Part shown: positions 35,296 through 45,178 of the stretch, piece after piece
How the letters are laid out: every line of letters begins with the position of its first letter
Position numbering within the stretch: the first letter of the stretch is position 1
Assembly: GCA_017537245.1 (NCBI GenBank)
Contig: JAFYLD010000012.1
Location: 1-64,000, forward strand
DNA length: 64,000 bases
Reading direction: 5' to 3'
Source: Clostridia bacterium
GTDB taxonomy: Bacteria > Bacillota > Clostridia > Oscillospirales > Acutalibacteraceae
Notes under the pieces: generated by a model
The model's input: the letters and a program-made list of their open reading frames with translations, nothing else
Database searches by the model: none
What the model was told of the DNA's origin: nothing
Translations under genes and position numbers: made by a program

Positions 35296-35988
35296 TTACA
35301 AGTTTTTAGCAATAGGCATTAAAGGAAGTATTTTTTTAAATATACAGGTATGATGCTCTGTAATAACTCGATCTTCGTGAAGCGAGCCAAAATACCAATG
35401 CTTATACTTACAAGAGCGACCTATTTCTTCGAGATAACCGTTAAGTTTGTTTGTATTATCGCTATCGCCTCTGCGAAGAAGTATTGCGCTTTTAACGAGA
35501 GCTGGAGGCTCGTGGGTAATAATATAATCAACCTCGCAACCTGCCTCGTCTAACACACGCGCGCCATCAGCCATTTCGTCAGGAGTTGGTTCTTCTTGGC
35601 GCCACCAAAACCCTTGTGCTACGCGCATATCTTTGTCGGTGCTTTCACCCCCGCCAAAAGTAAAGATGCTAGCTCCGTCTATATTAAAAATTTGTCCTCG
35701 CATAAGATGTAGCAAATTACCTTTTATTCGGTGAACTTTTCCACCCTTCCATACGGTTTCGCGGCAGCGGTTTATTTTATCAAGATTATCGTGCGTACCC
35801 TCTACAAAAGCTGTTACAAACTTACGTTTAGCAAGATAATTTATAACGTCTTTTTCTTTTTTTGAATTATCAAATATGTAGCCAAAATCGCCGCACACTA
35901 TAAGCACGTCGCCTTTGCGAAGTTTACGAAAACCCTTGTCAAAAAGGCGCTCTATATCGCCGTGCATATCTCCTGTTATATAAACCAT
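35296..35988 (-). CDS. Calcineurin-like metallophosphoesterase
   Basis: The 230-residue protein shows the metal-binding motifs in order: YITGDMHGD, VCGDFGYIF, EGTHDN, ITHEPP and a late GSLHED. The dinuclear metal site looks complete. I place the start at MVYITGDMHG, the usual family N-terminus, with GGTGAG upstream. Hydrolysis of an unknown phosphoester is expected; proteins of this subgroup are often annotated as serine/threonine phosphatase-like. It is a single gene, divergent from dacF, with an AT-rich gap of about 120 bases that holds nothing else I can see. Confidence 0.87.
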   Translation of the reverse strand: MVYITGDMHGDIERLFDKGFRKLRKGDVLIVCGDFGYIFDNSKKEKDVINYLAKRKFVTAFVEGTHDNLDKINRCRETVWKGGKVHRIKGNLLHLMRGQIFNIDGASIFTFGGGESTDKDMRVAQGFWWRQEEPTPDEMADGARVLDEAGCEVDYIITHEPPALVKSAILLRRGDSDNTNKLNGYLEEIGRSCKYKHWYFGSLHEDRVITEHHTCIFKKILPLMPIAKNL

Positions 35989-36112
35989 TTTCTCACCACC
36001 GTATTTTAGTAAATTATACTTTATTTTTATAGATATATAATGTATAATAGCATTATACATTATCGTTATTATTCAATTTTTTCTATTATAACATACTTTT
36101 GGAGAGATTTCT

Positions 36113-37486
36113 ATGCTTAAAAAGTTTTTTTGCGTATTTTTAATAATTTGTTTACTATTTACGCCAATGCTTACCGTAAACGCTTATGAGCCGACCGGTA
36201 TTGAAATTACTGCAAACGCGGCGTTGCTTGTGTCTATGGACACAGACGAGGTACTATACGAAAAAAATGCCGACCAAAAGGTTTATCCCGCATCTATCAC
36301 AAAAATAATGACTGTGTTATTGATGCTAGAAAGTGATAAATATAGCCCCGACGCCAAAATTGCAATGAGCGAAAGCGCTCTTAAACGCATAAGCGGTACG
36401 GGTAGTAGCGTTTCTTTGCTTAAAGCGGGCGAAGAATTTACTCAACTTGATTTAGTTTATATGGTACTAATGTCATCCTATGGTGACTGCGCATTACTAG
36501 CTGCAGAATACTATGGCGGTAGCGTTGAAAATTTTGTAGATATGATGAATGCGCGCGCGGTAGAATTAGGACTTGACGGCACACACTATGAAAACCCTAT
36601 CGGTCTACACCACGATGAAAACTATACTACCGCGTATGATACCTATAAGTTAACCAAAATAGCGCTACAAAACGATACCTTTAAAGAGGTTTGCGAAAGC
36701 ACCAGATATACAGTAAACGCAAGTGTTTCGGGCAAGCGCACACTTTCTACTACAAACCAATTGCAGGATAACACAACCAACTATTATTACCAGTATGCCA
36801 AAGGTGTAAAGACCGGCTTTACCGATGAAGCGGGCCGTTGTCTTGTGAGCACGGCAAGTTATGATGGTTACAACTATATGTGCATAGTGTTTGGTTGTCC
36901 TCCAACCGAGAAAAAGCACTTTACCGAAAGCCGAGATTTGTATCGTTGGGCATTTAATAATTTTGAGTTCAAAACGGTTGCCGACGTAACTACTCCCGTA
37001 GCGGAAATAAAGGTTGAACTTTCAAACGATACCGATTTTGTTTCTTTGTATTTAGAAAAAAGTTTTATATCGGTATTACCAAAGGATGCCGATGATTCGA
37101 CCATAAGCATTAAAGCAAAACCTAATTCCGATACGATAAACGCACCCATTAAAAAAGGACAAGTTTTAGGCACTGCCGATATCATTTATGCCGAAAAGGT
37201 TATCGGAACAGTGAATCTTATTTCTAACGAAAATATAGAAAAAAGTTCGCTTTTGTACGTTATCGACGAAGCAGAAAATTTCTTTACGTCATCATATATG
37301 ATAATCCTTTACGTATTAGTGGCGATTATTATATTCATTTTTATAATTGCTGTTATAAAAATGAACGCTAAAAGCAGAAAAAAGCGCAAAATAAAATATA
37401 AACCTTACAAAGAAAAAAACAGACAATACGATAAAATTTCAGAAGACAATTACTTGGATTTTGAAGATAATAAAAAATCTCGCTGA
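36113..37486 (+). CDS. dacF: D-alanyl-D-alanine carboxypeptidase (S11), DacF-like
   Basis: The enzyme trims the terminal D-Ala from peptidoglycan stem peptides. A signal peptide (ending near VNAYEPTG) leads to a penicillin-binding domain with SITK (the SxxK nucleophile) and KTG (GVKTGFT). The SxN motif is altered: the segment reads SSYGDCALLA where SGND or SAND is usual. A C-terminal beta domain and a transmembrane helix (about 396-418) with a basic tail follow, so it is anchored at the C-terminus, unlike the amphipathic anchor of PBP5. Its stop codon lies inside the terminator hairpin. Confidence 0.9.
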   Translation: MLKKFFCVFLIICLLFTPMLTVNAYEPTGIEITANAALLVSMDTDEVLYEKNADQKVYPASITKIMTVLLMLESDKYSPDAKIAMSESALKRISGTGSSVSLLKAGEEFTQLDLVYMVLMSSYGDCALLAAEYYGGSVENFVDMMNARAVELGLDGTHYENPIGLHHDENYTTAYDTYKLTKIALQNDTFKEVCESTRYTVNASVSGKRTLSTTNQLQDNTTNYYYQYAKGVKTGFTDEAGRCLVSTASYDGYNYMCIVFGCPPTEKKHFTESRDLYRWAFNNFEFKTVADVTTPVAEIKVELSNDTDFVSLYLEKSFISVLPKDADDSTISIKAKPNSDTINAPIKKGQVLGTADIIYAEKVIGTVNLISNENIEKSSLLYVIDEAENFFTSSYMIILYVLVAIIIFIFIIAVIKMNAKSRKKRKIKYKPYKEKNRQYDKISEDNYLDFEDNKKSR

Positions 37487-37505
37487 TATCAGCGAGATTT
37501 TTGTT
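37473..37505. terminator. Bidirectional terminator between dacF and pfkA
   Basis: A perfect palindrome AAAATCTCGCTGA paired with its complement, flanked by A and T runs. It contains the dacF stop codon and ends just before the pfkA stop. Confidence 0.88.
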
Positions 37506-38465
37506 TTAGATAGCTGTTTCAAGAGCTATTTTAAGCATATTTTGATCAAGTTCTTTTGTCATTACAAGAGCTTCTTCTATATCGTAGTTTACAACAGAGC
37601 TACCCTGATATGCAACAACGCGATTAGCCTTGCCCTGATTTAGAAGTTGAACTGCCTCGTAACCCATCTGTGTAGCGCGAAGTCTATCGCGAAGAGTTGG
37701 ATTACCACCACGTTGAACGTGACCTAAAATTGCAGCACGAGTATCAATATCGGTAGCAGCCATAATTTGTTTAGCCTTTTCTTCAACGCCGCCAACCCCT
37801 TCGGCAACGATTACGATAAAGTGCTTTTTGCCATTAGCTTTAGCAGACTTAATCTTACGAATAATGCTATCCATGCTTACAGGAACTTCCGGAATCATGA
37901 TGGCGGTAGCGCCTACGGCAATACCTGTTTGTACTGCGATATAACCTGCATGTCTACCCATAACCTCGATGACACTGCAACGCTCGTGTGATTGAGAAGT
38001 GTCGCGAATTTTATCTATCATTTCGATAGCGGTATTCATAGCAGTATCAAAACCGATTGTGTACTCTGTGCAACCAATATCGTTGTCGATTGTACCTGGT
38101 ACGCCAACGCAAGGAATGCCATGACGTGAAAGTTGTAACGCGCCCTTAAATGAACCGTCACCACCAATTACAACAAGACCTTCTATACCGTGCTTTTTGC
38201 AATTTTCAACCGCTTCAAGCACGCCTTCTTCTGTTCTAAACTTTGGGCAACGAGCAGTATAAAGCACAGTACCACCACGGTTTATAATATCACAAACCGA
38301 GCGTGAATCCATATCAAAAATATCGTCTTCGATAAGACCTGCGTAACCGCGGCTTATTCCTTTAACTTTCATACCAAGTGACATAGCAGTTCTTACTACA
38401 GCGCGTACCGCAGCATTCATGCCAGGAGCGTCGCCGCCACTTGTTAAAACACCTATAGTTTTCAT
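37506..38465 (-). CDS. pfkA: 6-phosphofructokinase, ATP-dependent
   Basis: This glycolytic enzyme phosphorylates fructose 6-phosphate. Motifs visible are GGDAPGMNAAVR, GGDGSFKGA (Gly in place of the Asp that marks PPi-dependent forms) and the catalytic GTIDNDIG. The 319-residue length is that of the bacterial allosteric tetramer. It lies after dnaE, as in many Firmicutes where the two are neighbours, but it has its own promoter in the 66-base gap. Confidence 0.96.
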   Translation of the reverse strand: MKTIGVLTSGGDAPGMNAAVRAVVRTAMSLGMKVKGISRGYAGLIEDDIFDMDSRSVCDIINRGGTVLYTARCPKFRTEEGVLEAVENCKKHGIEGLVVIGGDGSFKGALQLSRHGIPCVGVPGTIDNDIGCTEYTIGFDTAMNTAIEMIDKIRDTSQSHERCSVIEVMGRHAGYIAVQTGIAVGATAIMIPEVPVSMDSIIRKIKSAKANGKKHFIVIVAEGVGGVEEKAKQIMAATDIDTRAAILGHVQRGGNPTLRDRLRATQMGYEAVQLLNQGKANRVVAYQGSSVVNYDIEEALVMTKELDQNMLKIALETAI

Positions 38466-38494
38466 TTTATCATCTCCAAAATATATGCCAAAGT

Positions 38495-38523
38495 ATTATA
38501 CACTATCAGCACTAAAACTGCAA
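38495..38523 (-). promoter_or_regulatory. Predicted sigma-A promoter for pfkA
   Basis: TTGCAG and TATAAT lie 17 bases apart on the minus strand, about 30 bases before the pfkA start and just beyond the dnaE stop. Confidence 0.65.
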
Positions 38524-38531
38524 CTGTTTTT

Positions 38532-41500
38532 TTATTTTATTACCAGCTTTACGTTATTTTTGCCAAGATTTTGTTCTAAATCTTGAATTAAAGAATCACT
38601 AGGATCTACTTTTAATCTATCGGGAGCGTTAAAATTGTTGCTAGTGTCTTCGCAAAATACTACAACGCTACTCTCACCCTTATATTTTGCCAAAATATCA
38701 CACATTTTTTTGAATTCAGGAGAATTAAAGCTAGGTATGCGAACGTGTACGATAACTTCTTGTACAGTGTTTTGCGCACTTTCTGGTACTATCTCTACCG
38801 ATTCGCAAACGAGTTCGGCGTCACGATCCTCACGTTCGCTAACCTTACCGTTGATAACAACAATATTGCCCTCTGTCATAATTGAACGATAGGATTCTAT
38901 TGCTGATGAAAAAACAATAACGTCAATAATGCCAGTTGTGTCCTCGATTGTAGTGTAAGCAATGGTGTTTTTATTTTTTAGTTGTTTAAGCTTAATATCA
39001 CCCAAAACACCTACAACACTAACGCGCCTACCATCAGTAACTTTTTTGGCATTGATATCGCCAATAGGTATAAATCTAGCGCTTTTGGCAAAGGCGCGAT
39101 AACTATTCATAGGATGCCCTGATAGATACATTCCCGTCGCGGCCTTTTCCATACTTAGTAGCTCTTGACGTGGCATTTCGTCTATGTGAGTGAGTTCGAA
39201 CTTTATATCTTCTTTGCTATCACCAAATAAATCAAGTTGGTTTTCAGACGAAAATCTTTGAGTTTCATCAATTACCGATAGCACTTTGTCGATATTGTAA
39301 AGCATTTTGCGACGATTATCTTCAAGACCATCCATAGCGCCGCTTTTAATAAGACCTTCTAAAGCGCGGCGATTAAAATTGCGACTAGAATTGCGAGAAC
39401 AAAAATCGTACATTGAGGTATATTTACCCTTTTCTCTTTCAAAAATCAACTGAGTTATAAGGTTTGAACCTAAATTACGCACTGCTAATAGTCCAAAACG
39501 AATATTTTTGCCGTTAGAGGTAAAGTTTTCAAAACTTTCGTTTACGTGTGGCGGCAAAATCCTAATACCCATACGCTTGCACTCGGCAGTATATTGAGCG
39601 ATTTTCCCCGCGCTATCGAGCACGCTGGTAAGTAGCGCCGCAAAATACTCGGTCGGATAGTGACATTTAAGATATGCAGTACGATATGATACGAGCGCAT
39701 ACGCCGCCGCATGTGATTTGTTAAAAGCATAAGAACTAAAAGCCGAAATCTCGTCAAAAAGTTTTTCGGCAACCGCTTCACTTACGCCTCTGTTAACGGC
39801 TCCATCACAAATAACGTTGCCGTTTTCGTCTTTTTCACCATATATAAAAGCAGTTCGCTCGCGAGCTAAAACGTCGTGTTTTTTCTTTGACATAGCGCGT
39901 CGCACAATATCGGCGCGACCTAGCGAATAACCTGCAAGACTGCGGAATATCTGCATTACCTGTTCTTGATAGACAATACAACCGTAGGTTACGTTAAGTA
40001 TTGGTTCAAGCAGTTTGGTATCATATTTAATTTCTTTAGGGTTGTGGCGATTTTTAATATATCTGGGTATAGAGTCCATAGGACCCGGACGATAAAGAGA
40101 GATAATCGCAATTAAATCTTCGAGTGTTTCGGGTTTGAATTTGCGCATAACGTTCTTCATACCGTCCGACTCGAATTGGAACACACCGTCGGTAAAGCCT
40201 TCGCCCATCATTTTAAAGGTCGCGGCATCATCTAGCGGTATATTTTCAATATCAAAATCAGGATTTGTCTTGCGTATATCTTTTTGAGCGTCTTCGATAA
40301 CCGTTAGGTTTCTTAGTCCCAAAAAGTCCATTTTAAGTAAACCTAATTCGTCTAGCGCGGTCATTGTATACTGTGTTACAACCGACTCGTCGTTAGTAGC
40401 AAGCGGTACGTAATCACTAACCGGTCTATCAGAAATAACAACACCCGCCGCGTGTGTAGACGCGTGTCGCGGCATGCCCTCTAGTTTTATCGCCATATCG
40501 ATAAGATCCTTGATAACCGGATTGCCGTCATAAAGGTTTTTAAGCTCTTTAGAGCCTTCAAGGGCGCGTTCTAGCGTCATGCCGGCTGATTGTGGTATTA
40601 ACTTTGCGGTTTTGTCACAGTCACTATACGGAATATCCATAGCGCGACCAACATCACGCACGGCAGCGCGCGCTGCCATAGTACCAAAGGTTACTATCTG
40701 CGCCACGTGATCGGCACCATATTTTTCTATAACGTAGTCTATAACCTTTTGACGATTTACGTAACAAAAATCCACGTCAAAGTCAGGCATAGATACGCGT
40801 TCAGGGTTCAAAAAACGTTCGAAAAGAAGATTGTATTTTATAGGGTCGATACCCGTAATTCCAATACAATAAGCCGCCAAACTACCCGCGCCCGAGCCAC
40901 GTCCCGGTCCTACGGGTATATTGTGAGTTTTAGCATAGTTTATAAAATCCCATACAATAAGATAGTAGTCAACGTAACCCATCTTATTTATAACCGACAA
41001 CTCATATTCTAGTCGGTCAATAACGTCTTTAGATGGATTAGCGCCATAATTTTTATAAAGACCATCGTAGCATCTTTTGCGAAAATACTCGTAATGGTCC
41101 TCACCGTTGGTGTCAAAAAACGGTAGTTTAATTTTACCAAACTCAAACTCTACGTTACATCTATCGGTGATTTTTTGAGTGTTTGAAATAGCGTCGGGTA
41201 TATTGGGGAATACTGCGCGCATTTCATCCTCGGTCTTTAGATAAAATTCTTCGGTTTGAAATTCTAGATTATTTTTGTCGCCAATTTTACTGCCTGTTTG
41301 CACACAAAGCAAAACCTTGTGCATAAAACTATCGTCTTTTTCGATATAGTGAACGTCGTTTGTCGCAACGAGCGGAATTCCTGTGTCACGCGACAATTTT
41401 TGAATATATGAATTAACGGTTATTTGTTCTTTTATGCCGTGGTCTTGAATTTCTAAAAAATAGTTATTTTCGCCAAAAACGTTCTTATACCACAAAGCAG

Positions 41501-41969
41501 TATCAAGTGCTTTTTGATAATCGCCATTCATAATAGCGCGAGGAATCTCACCCGCAAGGCAGGCAGATAACGCAATAAGACCGTCGTGGTGCTTTTCGAG
41601 CAGCTCGCGGTCAACTCGCGGTCTGGTATAAAATCCATCGGTAAAACCTGCTGACACAAGTTTTATAAGGTTTTGATAACCCTCGTTATTTTCACATAGC
41701 AAAACAAGGTGGCTATAATTACCACCTTCTTGTCTTTGTTTGTCGAAGCGGCTTGTAGGCGCAACGTAAACCTCGCAACCGATAATAGGCTTTATACCCT
41801 TTTGCTTTGCCGCTTTATAAAAATCGATAGCGCCGTACATAACACCGTGGTCGGTAATCGCAACGGCCGTTTGTCCTTTTTTCTTTACGGCATCAAGAAG
41901 TTTGTTTATACGGCAGCAGCCGTCAAGCAAACTATATTCAGTATGCAGATGTAAATGTGTAAAGCTCAT
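38532..41969 (-). CDS. dnaE: DNA polymerase III alpha subunit, DnaE
   Basis: The replicative polymerase of 1145 residues begins with a PHP domain (THLHLHTEYSLLDG) and continues with the family C polymerase core; the catalytic aspartates are in MPDFDVDFCY. The helix-hairpin-helix region follows, and an OB-fold (tRNA_anti-like) is at about 990-1065. The length and lack of an exonuclease insertion mark it as DnaE1/DnaE3 type, not PolC. It starts 16 bases after whiA. Confidence 0.96.
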   Translation of the reverse strand: MSFTHLHLHTEYSLLDGCCRINKLLDAVKKKGQTAVAITDHGVMYGAIDFYKAAKQKGIKPIIGCEVYVAPTSRFDKQRQEGGNYSHLVLLCENNEGYQNLIKLVSAGFTDGFYTRPRVDRELLEKHHDGLIALSACLAGEIPRAIMNGDYQKALDTALWYKNVFGENNYFLEIQDHGIKEQITVNSYIQKLSRDTGIPLVATNDVHYIEKDDSFMHKVLLCVQTGSKIGDKNNLEFQTEEFYLKTEDEMRAVFPNIPDAISNTQKITDRCNVEFEFGKIKLPFFDTNGEDHYEYFRKRCYDGLYKNYGANPSKDVIDRLEYELSVINKMGYVDYYLIVWDFINYAKTHNIPVGPGRGSGAGSLAAYCIGITGIDPIKYNLLFERFLNPERVSMPDFDVDFCYVNRQKVIDYVIEKYGADHVAQIVTFGTMAARAAVRDVGRAMDIPYSDCDKTAKLIPQSAGMTLERALEGSKELKNLYDGNPVIKDLIDMAIKLEGMPRHASTHAAGVVISDRPVSDYVPLATNDESVVTQYTMTALDELGLLKMDFLGLRNLTVIEDAQKDIRKTNPDFDIENIPLDDAATFKMMGEGFTDGVFQFESDGMKNVMRKFKPETLEDLIAIISLYRPGPMDSIPRYIKNRHNPKEIKYDTKLLEPILNVTYGCIVYQEQVMQIFRSLAGYSLGRADIVRRAMSKKKHDVLARERTAFIYGEKDENGNVICDGAVNRGVSEAVAEKLFDEISAFSSYAFNKSHAAAYALVSYRTAYLKCHYPTEYFAALLTSVLDSAGKIAQYTAECKRMGIRILPPHVNESFENFTSNGKNIRFGLLAVRNLGSNLITQLIFEREKGKYTSMYDFCSRNSSRNFNRRALEGLIKSGAMDGLEDNRRKMLYNIDKVLSVIDETQRFSSENQLDLFGDSKEDIKFELTHIDEMPRQELLSMEKAATGMYLSGHPMNSYRAFAKSARFIPIGDINAKKVTDGRRVSVVGVLGDIKLKQLKNKNTIAYTTIEDTTGIIDVIVFSSAIESYRSIMTEGNIVVINGKVSEREDRDAELVCESVEIVPESAQNTVQEVIVHVRIPSFNSPEFKKMCDILAKYKGESSVVVFCEDTSNNFNAPDRLKVDPSDSLIQDLEQNLGKNNVKLVIK

Positions 41970-41984
41970 GCCGTATATACCTCC

Positions 41985-42884
41985 TTAATGTTTTGAAATT
42001 AAATCTTCATAGATTTCTATTATTCTTTTTAATCTGTGATTAAGCCCCGAAACGGTAATAGATTCGCTAGCATTTTTGCATAACTCTTTAAGCGAACTTT
42101 CGGGATATTTCATACGCAGACGCGCTGCGGCAGCTAATTCTTCCGGCAAGGAAGAAAGCATATTTCTTTTTTCTAGATATTCGATTGCCTGGCGTTGTTT
42201 AAGCGACGCTTCGATCGTCTTTTTAATATTTGCGCCGTCACAGTTAAACATACGGTTTGTTTTATTATTTGCCTCTTTAATTATAGTAGTTTCTATGAGT
42301 TCAAGGCTACGCATAGACGCACCCATAAGCGCCAACAAGTTTATTATCATCTCACTGCGCTTAATATATACCACAAAGCCGTTGCCACGTGTTGAAATAT
42401 TTGCTTTAACCTCGTGTTTTTCTAAAATATCGCGCAGTTCTTCGGCCAAAGCTTGACTCTTTACAGGAAAATCTACCCTGTAACCTTTTTCGGGGTCGCT
42501 CATTTGTCCGCAACTTAAAAAAGCGCCACGCACAAATGCCGCTTCGCAACAAGCACGATTAAAAAATTCGTGGCTTATTTTACCCTCAATCATGCCAAAG
42601 TCTACCGACGCCAAAATCTTTAACTTATCTATTTCGTCGGCCACTTCAGCACGATAGGTAGTATTTTTACTCTCGCCCTTTGTTATGCTAACGCTCGCAT
42701 CATAACTTCTTTGAATCATTGTAGCATATAGTTTGGTAACCGCAAAATTTTCACTCTGCATTGAGATTTTTTGCGGTTTAAATGCTCTACCAAACAAAAG
42801 AAGTCCGTAAGTTAGCGCCTGCATACAACAACGAGAAACTCTTATTTCGCTAAGTTCTGTTTTTACATCTGAACAAAAAGACAT
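41985..42884 (-). CDS. whiA: WhiA-type DNA-binding regulator
   Basis: The 299-residue protein has the LAGLIDADG-like N-terminal domain (with CCEAAFVRGAFLSCGQMSDP) and a C-terminal helix-turn-helix (SLKELCKNAS ... SGLNHRLKRI). WhiA influences cell division, chromosome segregation and sporulation in Gram-positives. The position between a rapZ-like gene and dnaE fits the conserved cluster. yvcK, usually next to it, is absent. Confidence 0.95.
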   Translation of the reverse strand: MSFCSDVKTELSEIRVSRCCMQALTYGLLLFGRAFKPQKISMQSENFAVTKLYATMIQRSYDASVSITKGESKNTTYRAEVADEIDKLKILASVDFGMIEGKISHEFFNRACCEAAFVRGAFLSCGQMSDPEKGYRVDFPVKSQALAEELRDILEKHEVKANISTRGNGFVVYIKRSEMIINLLALMGASMRSLELIETTIIKEANNKTNRMFNCDGANIKKTIEASLKQRQAIEYLEKRNMLSSLPEELAAAARLRMKYPESSLKELCKNASESITVSGLNHRLKRIIEIYEDLISKH

Positions 42885-42889
42885 ATTAT

Positions 42890-43264
42890 TTAATCCTCTA
42901 TATCTATATCACGGTGAAAATACTCAACCTCATGACCTTTTTGCGATAAAAATTTGCCCACTTCTATTGCAAAAGTTACCGAGCGATGATGACCACCCGT
43001 GCAACCAAAAGAAATTTTAAGGTTTTCGACACCGAAATTTTCTTTGACCGAAACAACCAGCAAAAGCATATCTTTAATCTTTTCTAAATACTCTTTTGCT
43101 TGTTCGTTACCTAAAACATATTCACGAACGTCAACGTCTAACCCCGTATTGTGCTTTAGGTTTTCTATGTAAAAAGGATTAGGCAGACAGCGCACATCGA
43201 AAACGAAATCACTTTGCGCGTCTGCCCCATTTTTAAATCCAAAGGACCTACATTCAATTTTCAT
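42890..43264 (-). CDS. Free-standing RapZ C-terminal domain
   Basis: The 124-residue protein aligns only with the C-terminal half of RapZ/YvcJ: IECRSFGFKNG, FDVRCLPNPFYI, LTG-like TGLD, and the signature SFGCTGGHHRSV followed by YFHRDID. RapZ is normally about 290 residues with an N-terminal P-loop ATPase domain; none of it is present, and murB ends 5 bases upstream, so it is not a fragment of a longer frame. The C-terminal domain is the part that binds RNA and metabolite in RapZ. Function as a stand-alone domain is unknown to me. Confidence 0.88.
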   Translation of the reverse strand: MKIECRSFGFKNGADAQSDFVFDVRCLPNPFYIENLKHNTGLDVDVREYVLGNEQAKEYLEKIKDMLLLVVSVKENFGVENLKISFGCTGGHHRSVTFAIEVGKFLSQKGHEVEYFHRDIDIED

Positions 43265-43268
43265 TAAA

Positions 43269-44174
43269 TTACTTTCTTCCTACAAATATAACCTCTGGTT
43301 CTAGCTCTACTCCATCGGCCGTTTTTACAACGTCTTTAACTTTATTTATAAGCGATAAAACGTCCTGACAGGTAGCGCTACCTGTGTTTATAACAAATCC
43401 CGCGTGTTTTTCGCTAACTTGAGCGCCACCAACAGACACGCCTTTTAGATTATTTTGTTCTATAAGCGCACCTGCAAAATAACCTTCTGGGCGCTTAAAC
43501 GTGCTGCCTGCGCTTGGGTATTCGAGCGGCTGTTTATCACGTCTGCGACCAAAAAAGTCGTCCATAGCGGCCTTTATCTCGCTAGTGTCACCATTTTTTA
43601 ATTTTAAAGTAACGCTTGTAATTATTAAGCCGTTGCTCTTAAACACGCTAGTTCTATAACCTAACTGCATATCAGATAGATCCAAAACACTCTCGTTGCC
43701 CTCAAAATCAATAGCGGTAGCCGATACCACAACCTGTGACATTTCGCCACCGTAAGCGCCTGCGTTCATATATAGCGCGCCGCCAACTGTACCGGGTATG
43801 CCATAAGCAAACTCAAGACCTGCAAGTGCCGCTTTTTGCGCCGCAATACAAACTGCGCGAAGGCTAGCTCCTGCGCCGCAAACAACAGTATCACCATCTA
43901 TCTTCACTTCATCAAGACCGTCAAGGCTTATAACTATGCCCTCAATACCATCGTCAGACACCAAAAGATTTGAACCCTTGCCTAGCACAAAACAGGGCAC
44001 GTCAAATTCTTTTGCCAAAGAAAGAAGATTTTTAAGCTCTGCTAAAGATTTAACCTTAACTAATATATCGGCATTACCACCTATTTTAAAGGTGGTATGA
44101 CGACTCATTGGTTCATCCTTTACATATTCAATTTTAAGTTCTGATAATCTGTTTGTCAGGTTATCAAGTTGCAC
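43269..44174 (-). CDS. murB: UDP-N-acetylenolpyruvoylglucosamine reductase
   Basis: This FAD enzyme completes UDP-MurNAc synthesis. FAD-binding motifs are LGKGSNLLVSDDG and GIPGTVGGALYMNAGAYGG; the active-site segment GYRTSVFK and the catalytic-serine region PSAGSTFKRP are intact. The 301-residue length fits type II MurB. The start is GTG with AAGGTGAT upstream. Order with rapZ, whiA and dnaE is conserved in Clostridia. Confidence 0.96.
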   Translation of the reverse strand: MQLDNLTNRLSELKIEYVKDEPMSRHTTFKIGGNADILVKVKSLAELKNLLSLAKEFDVPCFVLGKGSNLLVSDDGIEGIVISLDGLDEVKIDGDTVVCGAGASLRAVCIAAQKAALAGLEFAYGIPGTVGGALYMNAGAYGGEMSQVVVSATAIDFEGNESVLDLSDMQLGYRTSVFKSNGLIITSVTLKLKNGDTSEIKAAMDDFFGRRRDKQPLEYPSAGSTFKRPEGYFAGALIEQNNLKGVSVGGAQVSEKHAGFVINTGSATCQDVLSLINKVKDVVKTADGVELEPEVIFVGRK

Positions 44175-44183
44175 AAAATCACC

Positions 44184-45143
44184 TTATTTTTCGTAAAGAT
44201 TACAAAGATATGCCGCGCCGATAATACCAGCGTCATTACCGAGATCGGCAGTTTTGATAATAGTTTTAACCTTCATGTGACGAGCGTAGTTTTCGCCGTC
44301 AACGTATTCGTTAATTGGGTCGGTTAGGTATTCGCCTTCTTTAGAAATACCGCCGCCAATACAAATAACGTCTGGTTGGAATATATCTAGCACGTTTGCA
44401 ATACCAACTGCTACGTAACGAATATACTCGTCAACAACCATAGCGCCGACTCTGTCGCCAAGACGTTTTGCCTTAAATGCGGTAGTACCGCCAACGTTGT
44501 CAAGGTTGCCGTCGCAAATTTCCCACATTCTGCTGCTCTTATAACGCATCATAGCCTGCTTAGTCTGACGCACAAGAGCGGTAGCAGAAGCGTAAGTTTC
44601 CCAACAGCCAAATCGACCGCAAGTACAAGCCTGACCACCCATTTGTATAACGGTGTGTCCAAGTTCACCACCGGCGCCGTTAGAACCGGAATAGATTTTG
44701 CCGTCAATAATTATACCGCCGCCAACACCGGTACCTAGTGTAATAGCGATAAAGTTTTTTGTACCCCTGCCAGCGCCCGCGATATATTCGCCATAAGCTG
44801 CAGCGTTAGCGTCGTTTTCTACGTAGAACTTTTTGCCGGTCTTTTCAAAAAGCATTTGACCGAGTGGCAAATCGTAAAATTCAAGGTTGTTAGAGTATGG
44901 TACGTTGCCTGTTTCATGCTCGATAGAGCCTGGGCAACCAATACCGTAACCGTCGATATCGGCCTCGGTAAGACCTGCATTTTCGATAGCTTCGTAAGCT
45001 ACTGCTACCAAATCGTCTACGATTTCTTCTGCAGGACGAGGTAAATTTGTCTTTCTTTTTGCTGTTGCTACTATTCTATATTTTTCATCAACAACACCTG
45101 CTACTATATTTGTACCGCCTAAATCTATACCTAATTTATACAT
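44184..45143 (-). CDS. glk: Glucokinase, ROK family
   Basis: The 319-residue protein has the ATP motif GIDLGGTNI, the ROK signature region GGELGHTVIQ and the zinc site CTCGRFGCWE. It phosphorylates glucose in the cytoplasm. Other ROK sugar kinases are possible, but similarity in length and motifs to Gram-positive GlcK is good. It sits between hprK and murB, a sensible place next to the carbon-catabolite sensor. Confidence 0.92.
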   Translation of the reverse strand: MYKLGIDLGGTNIVAGVVDEKYRIVATAKRKTNLPRPAEEIVDDLVAVAYEAIENAGLTEADIDGYGIGCPGSIEHETGNVPYSNNLEFYDLPLGQMLFEKTGKKFYVENDANAAAYGEYIAGAGRGTKNFIAITLGTGVGGGIIIDGKIYSGSNGAGGELGHTVIQMGGQACTCGRFGCWETYASATALVRQTKQAMMRYKSSRMWEICDGNLDNVGGTTAFKAKRLGDRVGAMVVDEYIRYVAVGIANVLDIFQPDVICIGGGISKEGEYLTDPINEYVDGENYARHMKVKTIIKTADLGNDAGIIGAAYLCNLYEK

Positions 45144-45178
45144 AATAATTTCCTTCCTATTGTATGTAATTGCTTGTA

